Shown: one piece after another, positions 8,410 to 17,000 of the stretch
Position numbering within the stretch: the first letter of the stretch is position 1
Layout of the letters: the number at the start of each line of letters is the position of its first letter
Assembly (NCBI GenBank): GCA_020025135.1
Contig: JAHHSQ010000001.1
Span: 64,179-128,178, forward strand
Reading direction: 5' to 3'
From: Pectinatus sp.
GTDB taxonomy: Bacteria; Bacillota; Negativicutes; Selenomonadales; Selenomonadaceae
Length of the DNA stretch: 64,000 nt
Position numbers and translations under genes: made by a program
The notes under the pieces: model-generated
Told to the model about the DNA's origin: nothing
Databases searched by the model: none
Seen by the model: the letters and a program-made list of their open reading frames with translations, nothing else

Positions 8410-10722
8410 ATGAAAAAATTACACTTTATAGGAATTGGTGGCATTGGCATGAGTGCTATTGCCAAAATTTTATTAGAAAAAGGATATAAAATATCAGGCT
8501 CAGATGTAAGACATTCTGAATTGTTAGATGAGCTAGCAGAAGATGGGGCGACAGTTTTTTATAACCATGCTGCGGATAATTTAAAAGATGCGGAAGCAGT
8601 GGTAATTTCGTCTGCGATAAAAAATAATAATCCTGAATTGGTAGCAGCTAAAGAGCGAGGTTTAAAGATATACCATCGTTCCGATATGTTAGCGCTCCTT
8701 CTAAATGAAGCTGAAAAAGGCATTGCCGTGGCTGGCTCGCATGGTAAAACTACCACATCATCAATGCTGGGAGTTGTATTTGATGTAGCAGGGGTTAATC
8801 CGACGGTCATTATCGGAGGTAGTGTTGACTATTTTTCTAGTAATGCTAGATTAGGCAATAGTGAATATGTGATAGCAGAAGCTGATGAAAGCGATGGTTC
8901 TTTCTTGAAATTCCATCCTTACGGGGCAGTTATCACTAATATAGAGGATGACCATATGGACCATTATGGCAGTATGGAAAATATCATGCAGGCATTTAAA
9001 ATTTATGCCGAAAATGTGGCAGATAAGGGTATTTTAGCGCTGTGTTTTGACCATGAAAATGTGCGTAATTTAGCACAGAAATTGCAAAGGTCATACGTTT
9101 CCTATGCCATTTCTCATCCAACGGATTATCGAGCGGTAAATCTTGTTATGGAAGCAGGACACACATCTTTTGATGTGGAATACAAAGGAGAAAATTTAGG
9201 ACAAATTGTCTTACAAGTTCCGGGAAAACACAATGTGTTAAATGCTTTGGCTACGATTGCAGTGGGCAGATTTTTTGGCCTTTCTATGCAGGATTTACGG
9301 GCTGGATTTACTTACTTTCATGGGGCCAATAGACGTTTTCAAACCAAAGGTAAAAGTGAAAAATATTGGATAGTGGATGATTATGCGCATCATCCCACAG
9401 AAATAAAGATGACATTGAAGGCTGCGAGAGAAATAAAACCAGCTCGTTTGGTTTGTGTTTTTCAACCGCATCGCTACACTAGAACACAACTTTTGGCGGG
9501 TGAATTTGCTACTTGTTTTAAAGATGCTGATGTATTGGTTTTGACCGATATTTATTCAGCTGGAGAAGAACCTATTCCAGGTGTAACAGGGGCTTCCTTG
9601 GCTGAATTAGTTCGCCAACAAGGGCAAGATGTAGTTTACATTGAAGATAAAGCCGATATTTTACCCTATCTAAAAGATAATTTGTGTATAGGTGATTTAG
9701 TCATTACTATGGGCGCTGGAGATATTTATAAATGTGGTGAAGCGTTGGTGCAAGAATTGGAACGTGGACAGCATACGTCAGAAAGACGTACGCACTATAG
9801 GAGAGTAGCCGTTATTATGGGGGGGCCATCTAGTGAAGCAGAAATTTCTCGCTTGACTGGTTCTGCTATCGTTGAAGCATTGCGGAAAAAAGGATATCAG
9901 GTTACTCCAATAGAATTGCATCCAAAAACTTTAGTACACGATGTCATAAAAAGTAAATGCGATGTTGTTTTTAATGCCGTGCATGGCAAATATGGTGAAG
10001 ATGGTTTAATTCAAGCTAGTATGGAAATGCTCGGTATTCCTTACACTGGTTCAGGTGTTTTGGCCAGTGCTTTGACTATGAACAAGGCGACAACTAAACG
10101 TATGTTGATATCTGCTGGATTGCCTACGCCAAGAGCACTCTTTTTACCAATTAATAAGAAGGGTTCACCAGAAATTATTGAGCAAATTAAGGAAAGTTTT
10201 TCCCTACCTTTAGTTATAAAAGCAGTTGACCAAGGTTCGAGTATTGGTGTTTATATTATTAACGAAGAAGAACAAATCGTTCCTGCTTTGCAAGATGCCT
10301 TTTCTTATAGCCGGGAAGTTTTAGTGGAAGAATTTATTAGAGGTAGAGAGTTGACTGTAGCAGTATGTGGCAATAAGGATAAAAAGGCTTTGCCGATTAT
10401 TGAAATAGTTACAGACAATGGTTTATATGATTATCATAATAAGTATACAAAAGGATGTTCGCGTCACATTATTCCCGCTCCTTTGACCCCATTACTTGCC
10501 GCAGAGATAGAAAATATTGCCATTAGAGCTTGCGAAGTTACGGAGTGCAAGGGAGTAGCACGTGTGGACATTATCTTGAGTGAAGATGATAAACCGTATA
10601 TTTTGGAAATAAATACAGTTCCTGGCATGACAGAAGTATCCTTAGTGCCAGATGCGGCACGGGCTGCTCAAATTAGTTTTGCTGATTTATGTGAAAATAT
10701 TTTGGCAATGACACAAGAATAA
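8410..10722 (+). CDS. Fused MurC-Ddl: UDP-MurNAc-L-Ala ligase and D-Ala-D-Ala ligase
   Basis: One frame of about 770 residues with two wall enzymes. Residues 1 to about 450 are MurC (HFIGIGGIGMS at the start, ATP loop GSHGKTTTSSML, C-terminal GAGDIYKCGE). From about 460 an ATP-grasp D-Ala-D-Ala ligase follows, with MGGPSSEAEISRLTG, HGKYGEDGLIQ and the closing EINTVPGMTEVSLVP. No stop or start-like spacer separates them. MurC-Ddl fusions are known from Chlamydia; here a short linker joins the domains. The ATG at 8410 gives the canonical MurC start; a TTG at 8392 is in frame and neither has a strong ribosome site. Confidence 0.93.
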   Translation: MKKLHFIGIGGIGMSAIAKILLEKGYKISGSDVRHSELLDELAEDGATVFYNHAADNLKDAEAVVISSAIKNNNPELVAAKERGLKIYHRSDMLALLLNEAEKGIAVAGSHGKTTTSSMLGVVFDVAGVNPTVIIGGSVDYFSSNARLGNSEYVIAEADESDGSFLKFHPYGAVITNIEDDHMDHYGSMENIMQAFKIYAENVADKGILALCFDHENVRNLAQKLQRSYVSYAISHPTDYRAVNLVMEAGHTSFDVEYKGENLGQIVLQVPGKHNVLNALATIAVGRFFGLSMQDLRAGFTYFHGANRRFQTKGKSEKYWIVDDYAHHPTEIKMTLKAAREIKPARLVCVFQPHRYTRTQLLAGEFATCFKDADVLVLTDIYSAGEEPIPGVTGASLAELVRQQGQDVVYIEDKADILPYLKDNLCIGDLVITMGAGDIYKCGEALVQELERGQHTSERRTHYRRVAVIMGGPSSEAEISRLTGSAIVEALRKKGYQVTPIELHPKTLVHDVIKSKCDVVFNAVHGKYGEDGLIQASMEMLGIPYTGSGVLASALTMNKATTKRMLISAGLPTPRALFLPINKKGSPEIIEQIKESFSLPLVIKAVDQGSSIGVYIINEEEQIVPALQDAFSYSREVLVEEFIRGRELTVAVCGNKDKKALPIIEIVTDNGLYDYHNKYTKGCSRHIIPAPLTPLLAAEIENIAIRACEVTECKGVARVDIILSEDDKPYILEINTVPGMTEVSLVPDAARAAQISFADLCENILAMTQE

Positions 10723-10756
10723 TGACGGAAAAAGAATGATGAGTAGAGAGGAAAAG

Positions 10757-10794
10757 TTGCCGTCAGATTTCCTCTGATGGCGACGATACGGCAA
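10757..10794 (+). promoter_or_regulatory. Alternative hairpins in the ftsQ leader
   Basis: A 9-bp stem (10759-10767 with 10773-10781, one G.U) competes with pairing of TTGCCG (10757-10762) and CGGCAA (10789-10794), the latter ending just before the ftsQ ATG. Mutually exclusive pairings next to a start without an obvious Shine-Dalgarno suggest translational control; that is inference. Confidence 0.3.
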
Positions 10795-10795
10795 T

Positions 10796-11506
10796 ATGAA
10801 AAAGAAGCGACATTATCGATGGAAGTGGTTGATTTTTTTCCTGTTAGCAATAGTTGCATATGCGATTCTTTCTTCTCCCATGTTTGCTATTGGTAAAGTA
10901 GTTGTGGAGGGTAATAGAACTTTAACTGTACCTGAAATATGCCGTTTAGCAGAAATTCAAGCACCAGTTAATATTTTCACTGTTGACACGGGAGCAATAA
11001 AAAATCGCTTGGAACATGATTTGCGCATTGAAAAAGTATCAGTGCGTAGAATTTTTCCCGCTGAATTGTTAATTAAAGTACAAGAAAGACAACCCATGGC
11101 GGTAATAAAAGCTGATTATGGTTATGTCGATATCAGTGAAAATGGTTACATATTGCATGCGTATAACTCTCTACCTAATGCCAAATATCCAATGATTACT
11201 GGTATTATAGTGAACGATAAATACATCGGCGATAAATTGAGTACCCCAGCACTGGATAAGGTGATGCAATTTTTTTCTGATTTGAGTGCTTCCTCTTTGG
11301 CACGAATTTCAGAGATAAATATTGCTAATCCAGCGGCTATTATGGCATATACAAATGATGGAATTCAGATAAAGCTGGGAAATATTGCCTCTCCACTGGA
11401 GGCTGCTAGACAGACGAATGAATTTTTTCACGACATTTTAAAAATAAAGAAACCGATACAATACGTAGACTTTTCTTGTCCGTTTCCAGTATTTAAATTC
11501 AAGTAA
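10796..11506 (+). CDS. ftsQ: FtsQ/DivIB-type division protein
   Basis: A 236-residue bitopic membrane protein: basic N-terminus (MKKKRHYRWKW), one membrane segment at about residues 10-30, then a POTRA domain (FAIGKVVVEGNRTLTVPEI) and the FtsQ/DivIB beta domain (RRIFPAELLIKVQERQPMA). FtsQ links FtsL to the divisome in the periplasm. It follows murC-ddl as ftsQ follows ddl in many clusters. The start has no strong ribosome site; see the leader hairpins. Confidence 0.9.
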   Translation: MKKKRHYRWKWLIFFLLAIVAYAILSSPMFAIGKVVVEGNRTLTVPEICRLAEIQAPVNIFTVDTGAIKNRLEHDLRIEKVSVRRIFPAELLIKVQERQPMAVIKADYGYVDISENGYILHAYNSLPNAKYPMITGIIVNDKYIGDKLSTPALDKVMQFFSDLSASSLARISEINIANPAAIMAYTNDGIQIKLGNIASPLEAARQTNEFFHDILKIKKPIQYVDFSCPFPVFKFK

Positions 11507-11526
11507 GTATTGTAAGGGGAAATCAG

Positions 11527-12174
11527 ATGTTACCTATAAAAAATAATCGTTTATCGATATTTTTGGTGTGTTTTATTTTGGGATTTTTGTTGGCAGTGCA
11601 ATTTCATACTATCAGTAATCGTTATCAGCAAGGTTCGAATGGTATTTTAAATACATGGCATGGTAAAACAGACCGAAGAAATACAGTTAAAGAAAAAATT
11701 GTCGCTAATACTCAGCAAGCAACAATTACTTCTTTGATTGAAGCTGGCAGTGTACCAGTAGAAGGTCCAGGCGTGGTGTTGACTATTATGGACAGTTCAC
11801 GGAAAATGACAGTTCCAGATGACAATCAAAATTTTTATGTAGTGCACGATGAAGATATGCTGAAAATAATTAATGAACTGCGTGCTGCTGGAGCAGAAGC
11901 TATTTCTATCAATGGACAGAGAATGGTCGCCACAACAGAGATAAGATGTGCTGGTCCAACTATTTCTGTTAATAATACGCGCTCAGCACCTCCCTTTATT
12001 GTTAGTGCTATTGGTAATCCAGATACTTTAGAAAATGCGCTAAAAATGCGAGGCGGTATTGTAGAAACCTTGGGTGTTTGGGGAATCAAGGTTGACATTA
12101 AAAAAGAATCGTTGCTTAAGTTGCCAGCCTATCAGGGAAATATGCATTTCAAATACGCAAAACCGTTAAAATAG
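11527..12174 (+). CDS. DUF881 family membrane-anchored protein
   Basis: A 215-residue protein with an N-terminal signal anchor (about residues 10-28, IFLVCFILGFLLAVQF) and a DUF881 domain; the stretch VEGPGVVLTIMDSS and the segments after it are typical of YlxW/YlxX-like proteins. Function is not established; such genes sit with sbp next to ftsA/ftsZ or spore-division genes in many Firmicutes. Good ribosome site AGGGGAAATCAG before ATG 11527. Confidence 0.87.
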   Translation: MLPIKNNRLSIFLVCFILGFLLAVQFHTISNRYQQGSNGILNTWHGKTDRRNTVKEKIVANTQQATITSLIEAGSVPVEGPGVVLTIMDSSRKMTVPDDNQNFYVVHDEDMLKIINELRAAGAEAISINGQRMVATTEIRCAGPTISVNNTRSAPPFIVSAIGNPDTLENALKMRGGIVETLGVWGIKVDIKKESLLKLPAYQGNMHFKYAKPLK

Positions 12175-12192
12175 AAAGGAATCAAGAGAAAG

Positions 12193-12525
12193 ATGATTTT
12201 TGCAGTTATTAGCCTTATCTTGGGAATTGTTATAGGTTATCTGTGTAATTTCTCTATACCGATGCAGTATAGTCAGATATTGACTGTACTTATTTTAATC
12301 GGTTTGGATTCCGTATTTGGTGGCACAAAAGCAATTTTGGCAGATAAATACTATGGTGTCCGATTTTGGAGCGGATTATTATTAAATTTGGCTTTGGCGA
12401 TTATACTGTTGCTTTCTTCTACGTATGTTGCTCCTGGTTTAAGTTATGCAATTATAGTGGTATTTGTTTTCCGCATTTTTAAAAATTTTACAGCAATACA
12501 AAAAATGCTATTTAAAAAAAAATGA
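12193..12525 (+). CDS. sbp: Small basic protein Sbp (DUF1290)
   Basis: A 110-residue integral membrane protein with about three to four hydrophobic segments and the family stretch LIGLDSVFGGTKAIL (about residues 36-50). Sbp-type proteins are encoded just upstream of ftsZ or ftsA in many Gram-positives and Negativicutes; the function is unknown. It lies 18 bases after the DUF881 gene and about 200 bases before ftsZ. Confidence 0.9.
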   Translation: MIFAVISLILGIVIGYLCNFSIPMQYSQILTVLILIGLDSVFGGTKAILADKYYGVRFWSGLLLNLALAIILLLSSTYVAPGLSYAIIVVFVFRIFKNFTAIQKMLFKKK

Positions 12526-12635
12526 ATTGTCATCATGTTGTATAATTGTGAATGGCGATTGTCAATTATAGATTACTATATGTATAATATATTATTGATT
12601 GTGAAATATAGATAGATTATTTATAGTTAATGTTA

Positions 12636-12641
12636 TATAAT
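12636..12641 (+). promoter_or_regulatory. Candidate -10 element upstream of ftsZ
   Basis: A perfect TATAAT in the AT-rich 200-base gap before ftsZ. No good -35 box is found at the proper distance, so the promoter call is weak. Confidence 0.3.
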
Positions 12642-12727
12642 GGAAATATAAATGTTATTATAATGTAGTTTGTTTAGCGTGGAATTATAGGCTTAGGCTT
12701 ATCCTGAATATGTGGAGGTCGCTTCTA

Positions 12728-13888
12728 TTGATTGAATTGGATAATGGTGTTGAAACGATGGCAACTATAAAAGTTGTTGGTGTTGGCGGTGGTGGTAATA
12801 ACGCCGTCAATCGCATGATAGAATTTGGTCTGAAAGGCGTGGAGTTTATCTCCGTAAATACTGATGCGCAAGCTTTGATGAATTCAAAAGCGGATAAATG
12901 TGTGCAAATCGGTGAAAAATTGACGCGTGGTTTAGGTGCTGGAGCTAGGCCAGAGATTGGGGAAAAGGCAGCAGAAGAAAATCGTGAGGACATAATGAAT
13001 GCTTTGCGCTCTGATTCTGGTGTGCGCAATCTTAATTCTGATGGCCACTTGGACATGGTATTCGTAACCGCTGGTATGGGCGGAGGTACTGGTACAGGAG
13101 CGGCTCCTATTGTGGCGAGTTGTGCGCGAGAGCTGGGTGCGTTGACTGTTGGGGTAGTGACGAAGCCGTTTGCTTTTGAAGGCGGTAGACGCATTCGCCA
13201 AGCAGAAGCTGGTATTGCGGCTTTGAAAGAAAATGTAGATACTATGATAACTATTCCCAATGACCGTTTGATGGATATTGTCGATAAAAAGACTTCACTT
13301 ATGGAAGCTTTTAAGCTCGCTGATGATGTTTTGCGACAGGGGGTACAGGGTATTTCTGATTTAATCATGAAACCAGGCTTTATCAATGTCGATTTTGCCG
13401 ATGTTAAAACGGTTATGACGAATGCCGGAACGGCTTTGATGGGGATTGGCGAAGGTTCTGGAGATAATGCCATCATGGATGCTGTTAAGGCGGCCATTAA
13501 CAGTCCGCTTTTGGATATGTCTATTAAAGGGGCGCAGAGACTTCTCTTGAACTTTACGGTCGCTCCGAATGCAGCATTGCAGCAGGTTGTAGACTCGTCT
13601 AATTATATTATGAGCCTTTCCAACGTTGATGATGCAAATGTCATCTTTGGTACTGCTTTTGATGATAATATGGCCGATAATGTGCGCGTCACGGTTATAG
13701 CTACCAGCTTTGTTAACGACAGTGTTCCCAATATAGGAAATTTGAAAAAGCGTGGCATAGATGTCATGGGGAATAAGAGTAGACATTTGGATGAAAGTTC
13801 TTCAGCGGGGGCTAATTCGAAGCTAACTAGTGTTGATAATCGTATTGATGACCTCCCACCGCCTCCAGTTTGGATGCGTAGAAGGTAA
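12728..13888 (+). CDS. ftsZ: Cell division GTPase FtsZ
   Basis: Tubulin-like GTPase that forms the Z ring. It has [16 protein letters not shown] near the N-terminus, the G-box [12 protein letters not shown] (about residue 116) and the T7 loop [11 protein letters not shown]. The TTG at 12728 is chosen because GGAGG lies at 12714-12718; from it the protein has 386 residues. The C-terminal linker is short, and the tail reads [13 protein letters not shown] rather than the common D-I-P-x-F-L-R form. No ftsA precedes it, so the membrane tether must be encoded elsewhere or be a different protein. Confidence 0.95.
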   Translation: MIELDNGVETMATIKVVGVGGGGNNAVNRMIEFGLKGVEFISVNTDAQALMNSKADKCVQIGEKLTRGLGAGARPEIGEKAAEENREDIMNALRSDSGVRNLNSDGHLDMVFVTAGMGGGTGTGAAPIVASCARELGALTVGVVTKPFAFEGGRRIRQAEAGIAALKENVDTMITIPNDRLMDIVDKKTSLMEAFKLADDVLRQGVQGISDLIMKPGFINVDFADVKTVMTNAGTALMGIGEGSGDNAIMDAVKAAINSPLLDMSIKGAQRLLLNFTVAPNAALQQVVDSSNYIMSLSNVDDANVIFGTAFDDNMADNVRVTVIATSFVNDSVPNIGNLKKRGIDVMGNKSRHLDESSSAGANSKLTSVDNRIDDLPPPPVWMRRR

Positions 13889-13907
13889 TTTGTTTGAAAG
13901 AACAGTG

Positions 13908-13935
13908 AGCAATCATTGCGGTAGCAATGATTGCT
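13908..13935 (+). terminator. Intrinsic terminator after ftsZ
   Basis: A perfect 12-bp stem (AGCAATCATTGC and its complement) with a GGTA loop, followed by TATTTTATC. Confidence 0.8.
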
Positions 13936-13983
13936 TATTTTATCTATAATTTCAAAATTAATTAGCGAGAAAGAAGGGAAGCC

Positions 13984-15030
13984 ATGAAAAAATATTTTCC
14001 CTTGTTTTTCATCATTTGTAGTATTTTGCTGGTAGTTATTGGTTTGAATTTATTCTGGCTACGGTCTTCAGACAAAGATGATAAAAAAATTGTCATGCCA
14101 AGTGCTAGAATCACAGTCTATACTACATTACCAGTGGAAGAAGTAGCACCAATAGCGTCAGAATATGAAAAATTAAATAAGGTGAAGGTAAATTTTGTCA
14201 TTTTGAGTCAACAGGAACTATGTAATAAAATTTCCTCCCCAAGTAAACCTTTAAACGGCAGAGGGGATTTATTGCTTACAGATAGAAATCTGTTAGAATT
14301 AGCAGAAAAGAAAGAAATTTTAAATACTTATTCCTCAGAGCAGGAAGACGTTATTTCGCCCAATTTAAAAAGTAAAAAAGATATGTGGGTTGGCGTTTGG
14401 TATGACCCAATTGTTTTTTGCATCAATCGCGATTTTATGAAGATGTCGACTAATGTTCCGTATACTTGGACTGCATTGGCCAAGACGCCTAATATTAAAA
14501 TTGGCATGACAGATTTTTTGGCCTCTAATACGGCCTCACAATTATTTTACTCTCTGATTGAAGCGTATGGCATTAAGAAGACATTTATCTTATTAAAAGA
14601 AATTCATCCCAAAGTTGTTCAATACGCAAAATATTTATCTACGCCAGTACGCATGGCTGGAATGGGTGATTCTGATATTTCCATAGCCTTGCAGAGTGAG
14701 GCCATTAGATATTATAATAATGGTTATCCGTTAGCTATCATTGTCCCTGAAGATGGAACCTATTTTGACTTGACCGGAGTGGGACTTTTGAAAAATGCTC
14801 CTAATGTTAGTGAAGCTGGAAGGTTCATGCAATGGCTCTTGGGTGATGACGTTCAATTATGTTTAGAAGATAATGCTTTTTTCTTTATTCCCACTAATGC
14901 CACCACACTTGCTTATAAAAATTTTGCGGTAAAACAATTTAAAATATTCAATACGGATAAAATTACTTTGACAACGAAGCAGAAAGCAAAATTGATGGAT
15001 GATTGGGTTAAAAATATTCGTTTAAACTGA
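13984..15030 (+). CDS. Membrane-anchored extracellular solute-binding protein (orphan)
   Basis: A 348-residue protein with an uncleaved-looking N-terminal membrane segment (about residues 5-27) followed by a type II periplasmic-binding fold of the Fe3+/putrescine-like class: ITVYTTLPVEEVAPIASEYEK, then GVWYDPIVFCINRDFM and a C-terminal helix-rich part. No lipobox cysteine and no ABC permease or ATPase gene is nearby, so the ligand is unknown. It lies between ftsZ and rimO behind its own GAAGGGAAGCC ribosome site. A sensory or envelope role is as possible as transport. Confidence 0.75.
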   Translation: MKKYFPLFFIICSILLVVIGLNLFWLRSSDKDDKKIVMPSARITVYTTLPVEEVAPIASEYEKLNKVKVNFVILSQQELCNKISSPSKPLNGRGDLLLTDRNLLELAEKKEILNTYSSEQEDVISPNLKSKKDMWVGVWYDPIVFCINRDFMKMSTNVPYTWTALAKTPNIKIGMTDFLASNTASQLFYSLIEAYGIKKTFILLKEIHPKVVQYAKYLSTPVRMAGMGDSDISIALQSEAIRYYNNGYPLAIIVPEDGTYFDLTGVGLLKNAPNVSEAGRFMQWLLGDDVQLCLEDNAFFFIPTNATTLAYKNFAVKQFKIFNTDKITLTTKQKAKLMDDWVKNIRLN

Positions 15031-15069
15031 AAGAGGTGAAATATCTGCTACACTTGTAGTAGAAAGTTT

Positions 15070-16398
15070 ATGCTAAAAATAGGATTTGTCAGCTTAGGAT
15101 GTTCTAAAAATCAGGTGGATACAGAAGTTATGTTGGGAATAATGGCCAAACATAATTTGACGATAACTAATGAGCCAAGTGAGGCAGATATTATTGTCGT
15201 CAATACTTGTAGCTTTATTCAGGCAGCAAGAGAAGAAGCTGTAACAACGATTTTGGATATGGCTGAATTTAAAAAAGATGGACAGTGCCGTGGATTAATT
15301 GTAGCTGGTTGTTTAGTGCAACGGTATGGCAAAACTTTGCTCGAGGAATTGCCAGAAGTAGATGCTTTTGTCGGGACGGGTTCTTGGGATAAGATTATGG
15401 AAGCTATTGATGCGGTTTTAACCGGCAAGAGGATTGCACTTTTAGGTGATTCCAAGATTATTTATAATTCCCAAAATCCACGTTTGATTACCACTCCTTT
15501 CTACAGCAATTATGTAAAGATTGCTGAAGGTTGTAATCATCGTTGTGCTTTTTGTTCTATTCCACTGATGCGTGGTAATTATCGTAGTCGTTCTATTGAA
15601 GATATTGAGCAGGAAGTACGCCGTTTAGTAGAACGTGGAGCAAAGGAAATTAATCTCATCGCTCAAGATACAACAAATTATGGCTATGATTTGTATAAAC
15701 AAACTGCCTTGCCTCAATTATTGCGCAGCTTGGTAAAGATAGATGGATTGCATTGGATTCGCTTGCAATATACCTATCCTCATTCTTTTACTGATGAATT
15801 GATAGATTTGATGGCTTCAGAACCAAAGATTTGTAAATATGTAGATATACCGCTACAACATGCTCATAATGCTGTTCTTAGAAGAATGAGAAGAGCTGAT
15901 ACTAGAGAATATATTGAAACGCTGTTGCAAAAGATTCGTACTAGGGTACCGGGGGTTTCTGTTCGCACTACATTCATTGTAGGTTTTCCTGGAGAAACTG
16001 AAGAAGAGTATCAAGCGTTATACCAGTTTGTCAAAGAGCAGAAATTTGATAAAGTAGGTGTATTTACTTATTCTAGAGAAGAAGATACGCCGGCATATGA
16101 TTTACCTAATCAGGTTAGCGAGGATATCATGCAAGATAGGTACCACAATTTAATGAGCTTGCAGAGTCAGATTTCTGAAGAGGTTAACCGCAATTTAGAA
16201 GGTAAGATTTTCGAAGTTTTGGTTGAAGGGCGAGACGAGGAACAGCCAGATAATGCCTATGGTCGTTCTTACAGAGAAGCACCAGATGTAGACGGTCGAA
16301 TTTATGTGGAAAATGCCGGTAATTGTAAACCTGGAGATATTATAAAAGTGAGAATAGAACAAGGTTTTGTTTATGATTTATTGGGTGTTAGAGTTTAA
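15070..16398 (+). CDS. rimO: Ribosomal protein S12 methylthiotransferase RimO
   Basis: Radical SAM enzyme of 442 residues that methylthiolates the conserved Asp of ribosomal protein S12. The N-terminal UPF0004 domain begins with GFVSLGCSKNQVDTE; the radical-SAM cluster motif CNHRCAFC is at about residues 155-162, and a C-terminal TRAM domain follows. The SLGCSKNxVD start separates RimO from MiaB. Confidence 0.93.
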   Translation: MLKIGFVSLGCSKNQVDTEVMLGIMAKHNLTITNEPSEADIIVVNTCSFIQAAREEAVTTILDMAEFKKDGQCRGLIVAGCLVQRYGKTLLEELPEVDAFVGTGSWDKIMEAIDAVLTGKRIALLGDSKIIYNSQNPRLITTPFYSNYVKIAEGCNHRCAFCSIPLMRGNYRSRSIEDIEQEVRRLVERGAKEINLIAQDTTNYGYDLYKQTALPQLLRSLVKIDGLHWIRLQYTYPHSFTDELIDLMASEPKICKYVDIPLQHAHNAVLRRMRRADTREYIETLLQKIRTRVPGVSVRTTFIVGFPGETEEEYQALYQFVKEQKFDKVGVFTYSREEDTPAYDLPNQVSEDIMQDRYHNLMSLQSQISEEVNRNLEGKIFEVLVEGRDEEQPDNAYGRSYREAPDVDGRIYVENAGNCKPGDIIKVRIEQGFVYDLLGVRV

Positions 16399-16412
16399 AG
16401 AAGGTAATCATC

Positions 16413-17000
16413 ATGGAATTAGATACAAGTAAAGTTGATATTGAAAACATAATTTCTCCTTTTTCAGAAAAGGATATGCAAAAGTTGGTATATCATTATC
16501 AAGATGCATGTAAGGTGCATGTAGTGGCTGAATTATTAGAGAAATATAATTTGACTGTTGCGACAGTAGAATCTTGCACAGGAGGTCTGTTGGCCAATGT
16601 TCTCACCAATGTGGCTGGGAGTTCTAATTATATGATGGGAGGCGTTGTCGCCTATAATAATAGCATTAAAATTGATAAACTTGGCATCCCAGCAGAATTA
16701 ATTGACAGAGAAACGGCCGTCTGCCCAGAAGTAGCCAAATATATGGCGGAAAAGATAAGGCGTCATTTTGGTGTCGATATTGCCCTTAGTACTACCGGTA
16801 TAGCTGGGCCAGGAACTGTGCGCGCCGATAAACCAGTTGGCTTGGTTTACATGGCAGTGGCAACGGCGCAAGATACAATTGTTTTGAATAAAATATTTAA
16901 GGGCAATCGCATTGATATTAAATTTTCTGCCGTAAAATATTTACTGCAGTATTTGGCAAAATACTTGCGTAGTTATAAAAATGAAATGGAAAGTAGATGA
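16413..17000 (+). CDS. CinA C-terminal domain / PncC-type NMN amidohydrolase
   Basis: A 195-residue protein built almost only of the CinA C-terminal domain: ATVESCTGGLLANVLTNVAG (about residues 50-69) and STTGIAGPGTVRADKPVGLVY. Stand-alone members deamidate nicotinamide mononucleotide (PncC). An additional N-terminal stretch of about 45 residues is not part of the domain. It lies 14 bases after rimO and overlaps the helicase gene by 20 bases. Confidence 0.85.
   Translation: MELDTSKVDIENIISPFSEKDMQKLVYHYQDACKVHVVAELLEKYNLTVATVESCTGGLLANVLTNVAGSSNYMMGGVVAYNNSIKIDKLGIPAELIDRETAVCPEVAKYMAEKIRRHFGVDIALSTTGIAGPGTVRADKPVGLVYMAVATAQDTIVLNKIFKGNRIDIKFSAVKYLLQYLAKYLRSYKNEMESR

Noticed and set aside
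12685-13497. Long minus-strand frame opposite ftsZ
   Set aside because: It is the antisense shadow of ftsZ with low-complexity composition and no ribosome site.
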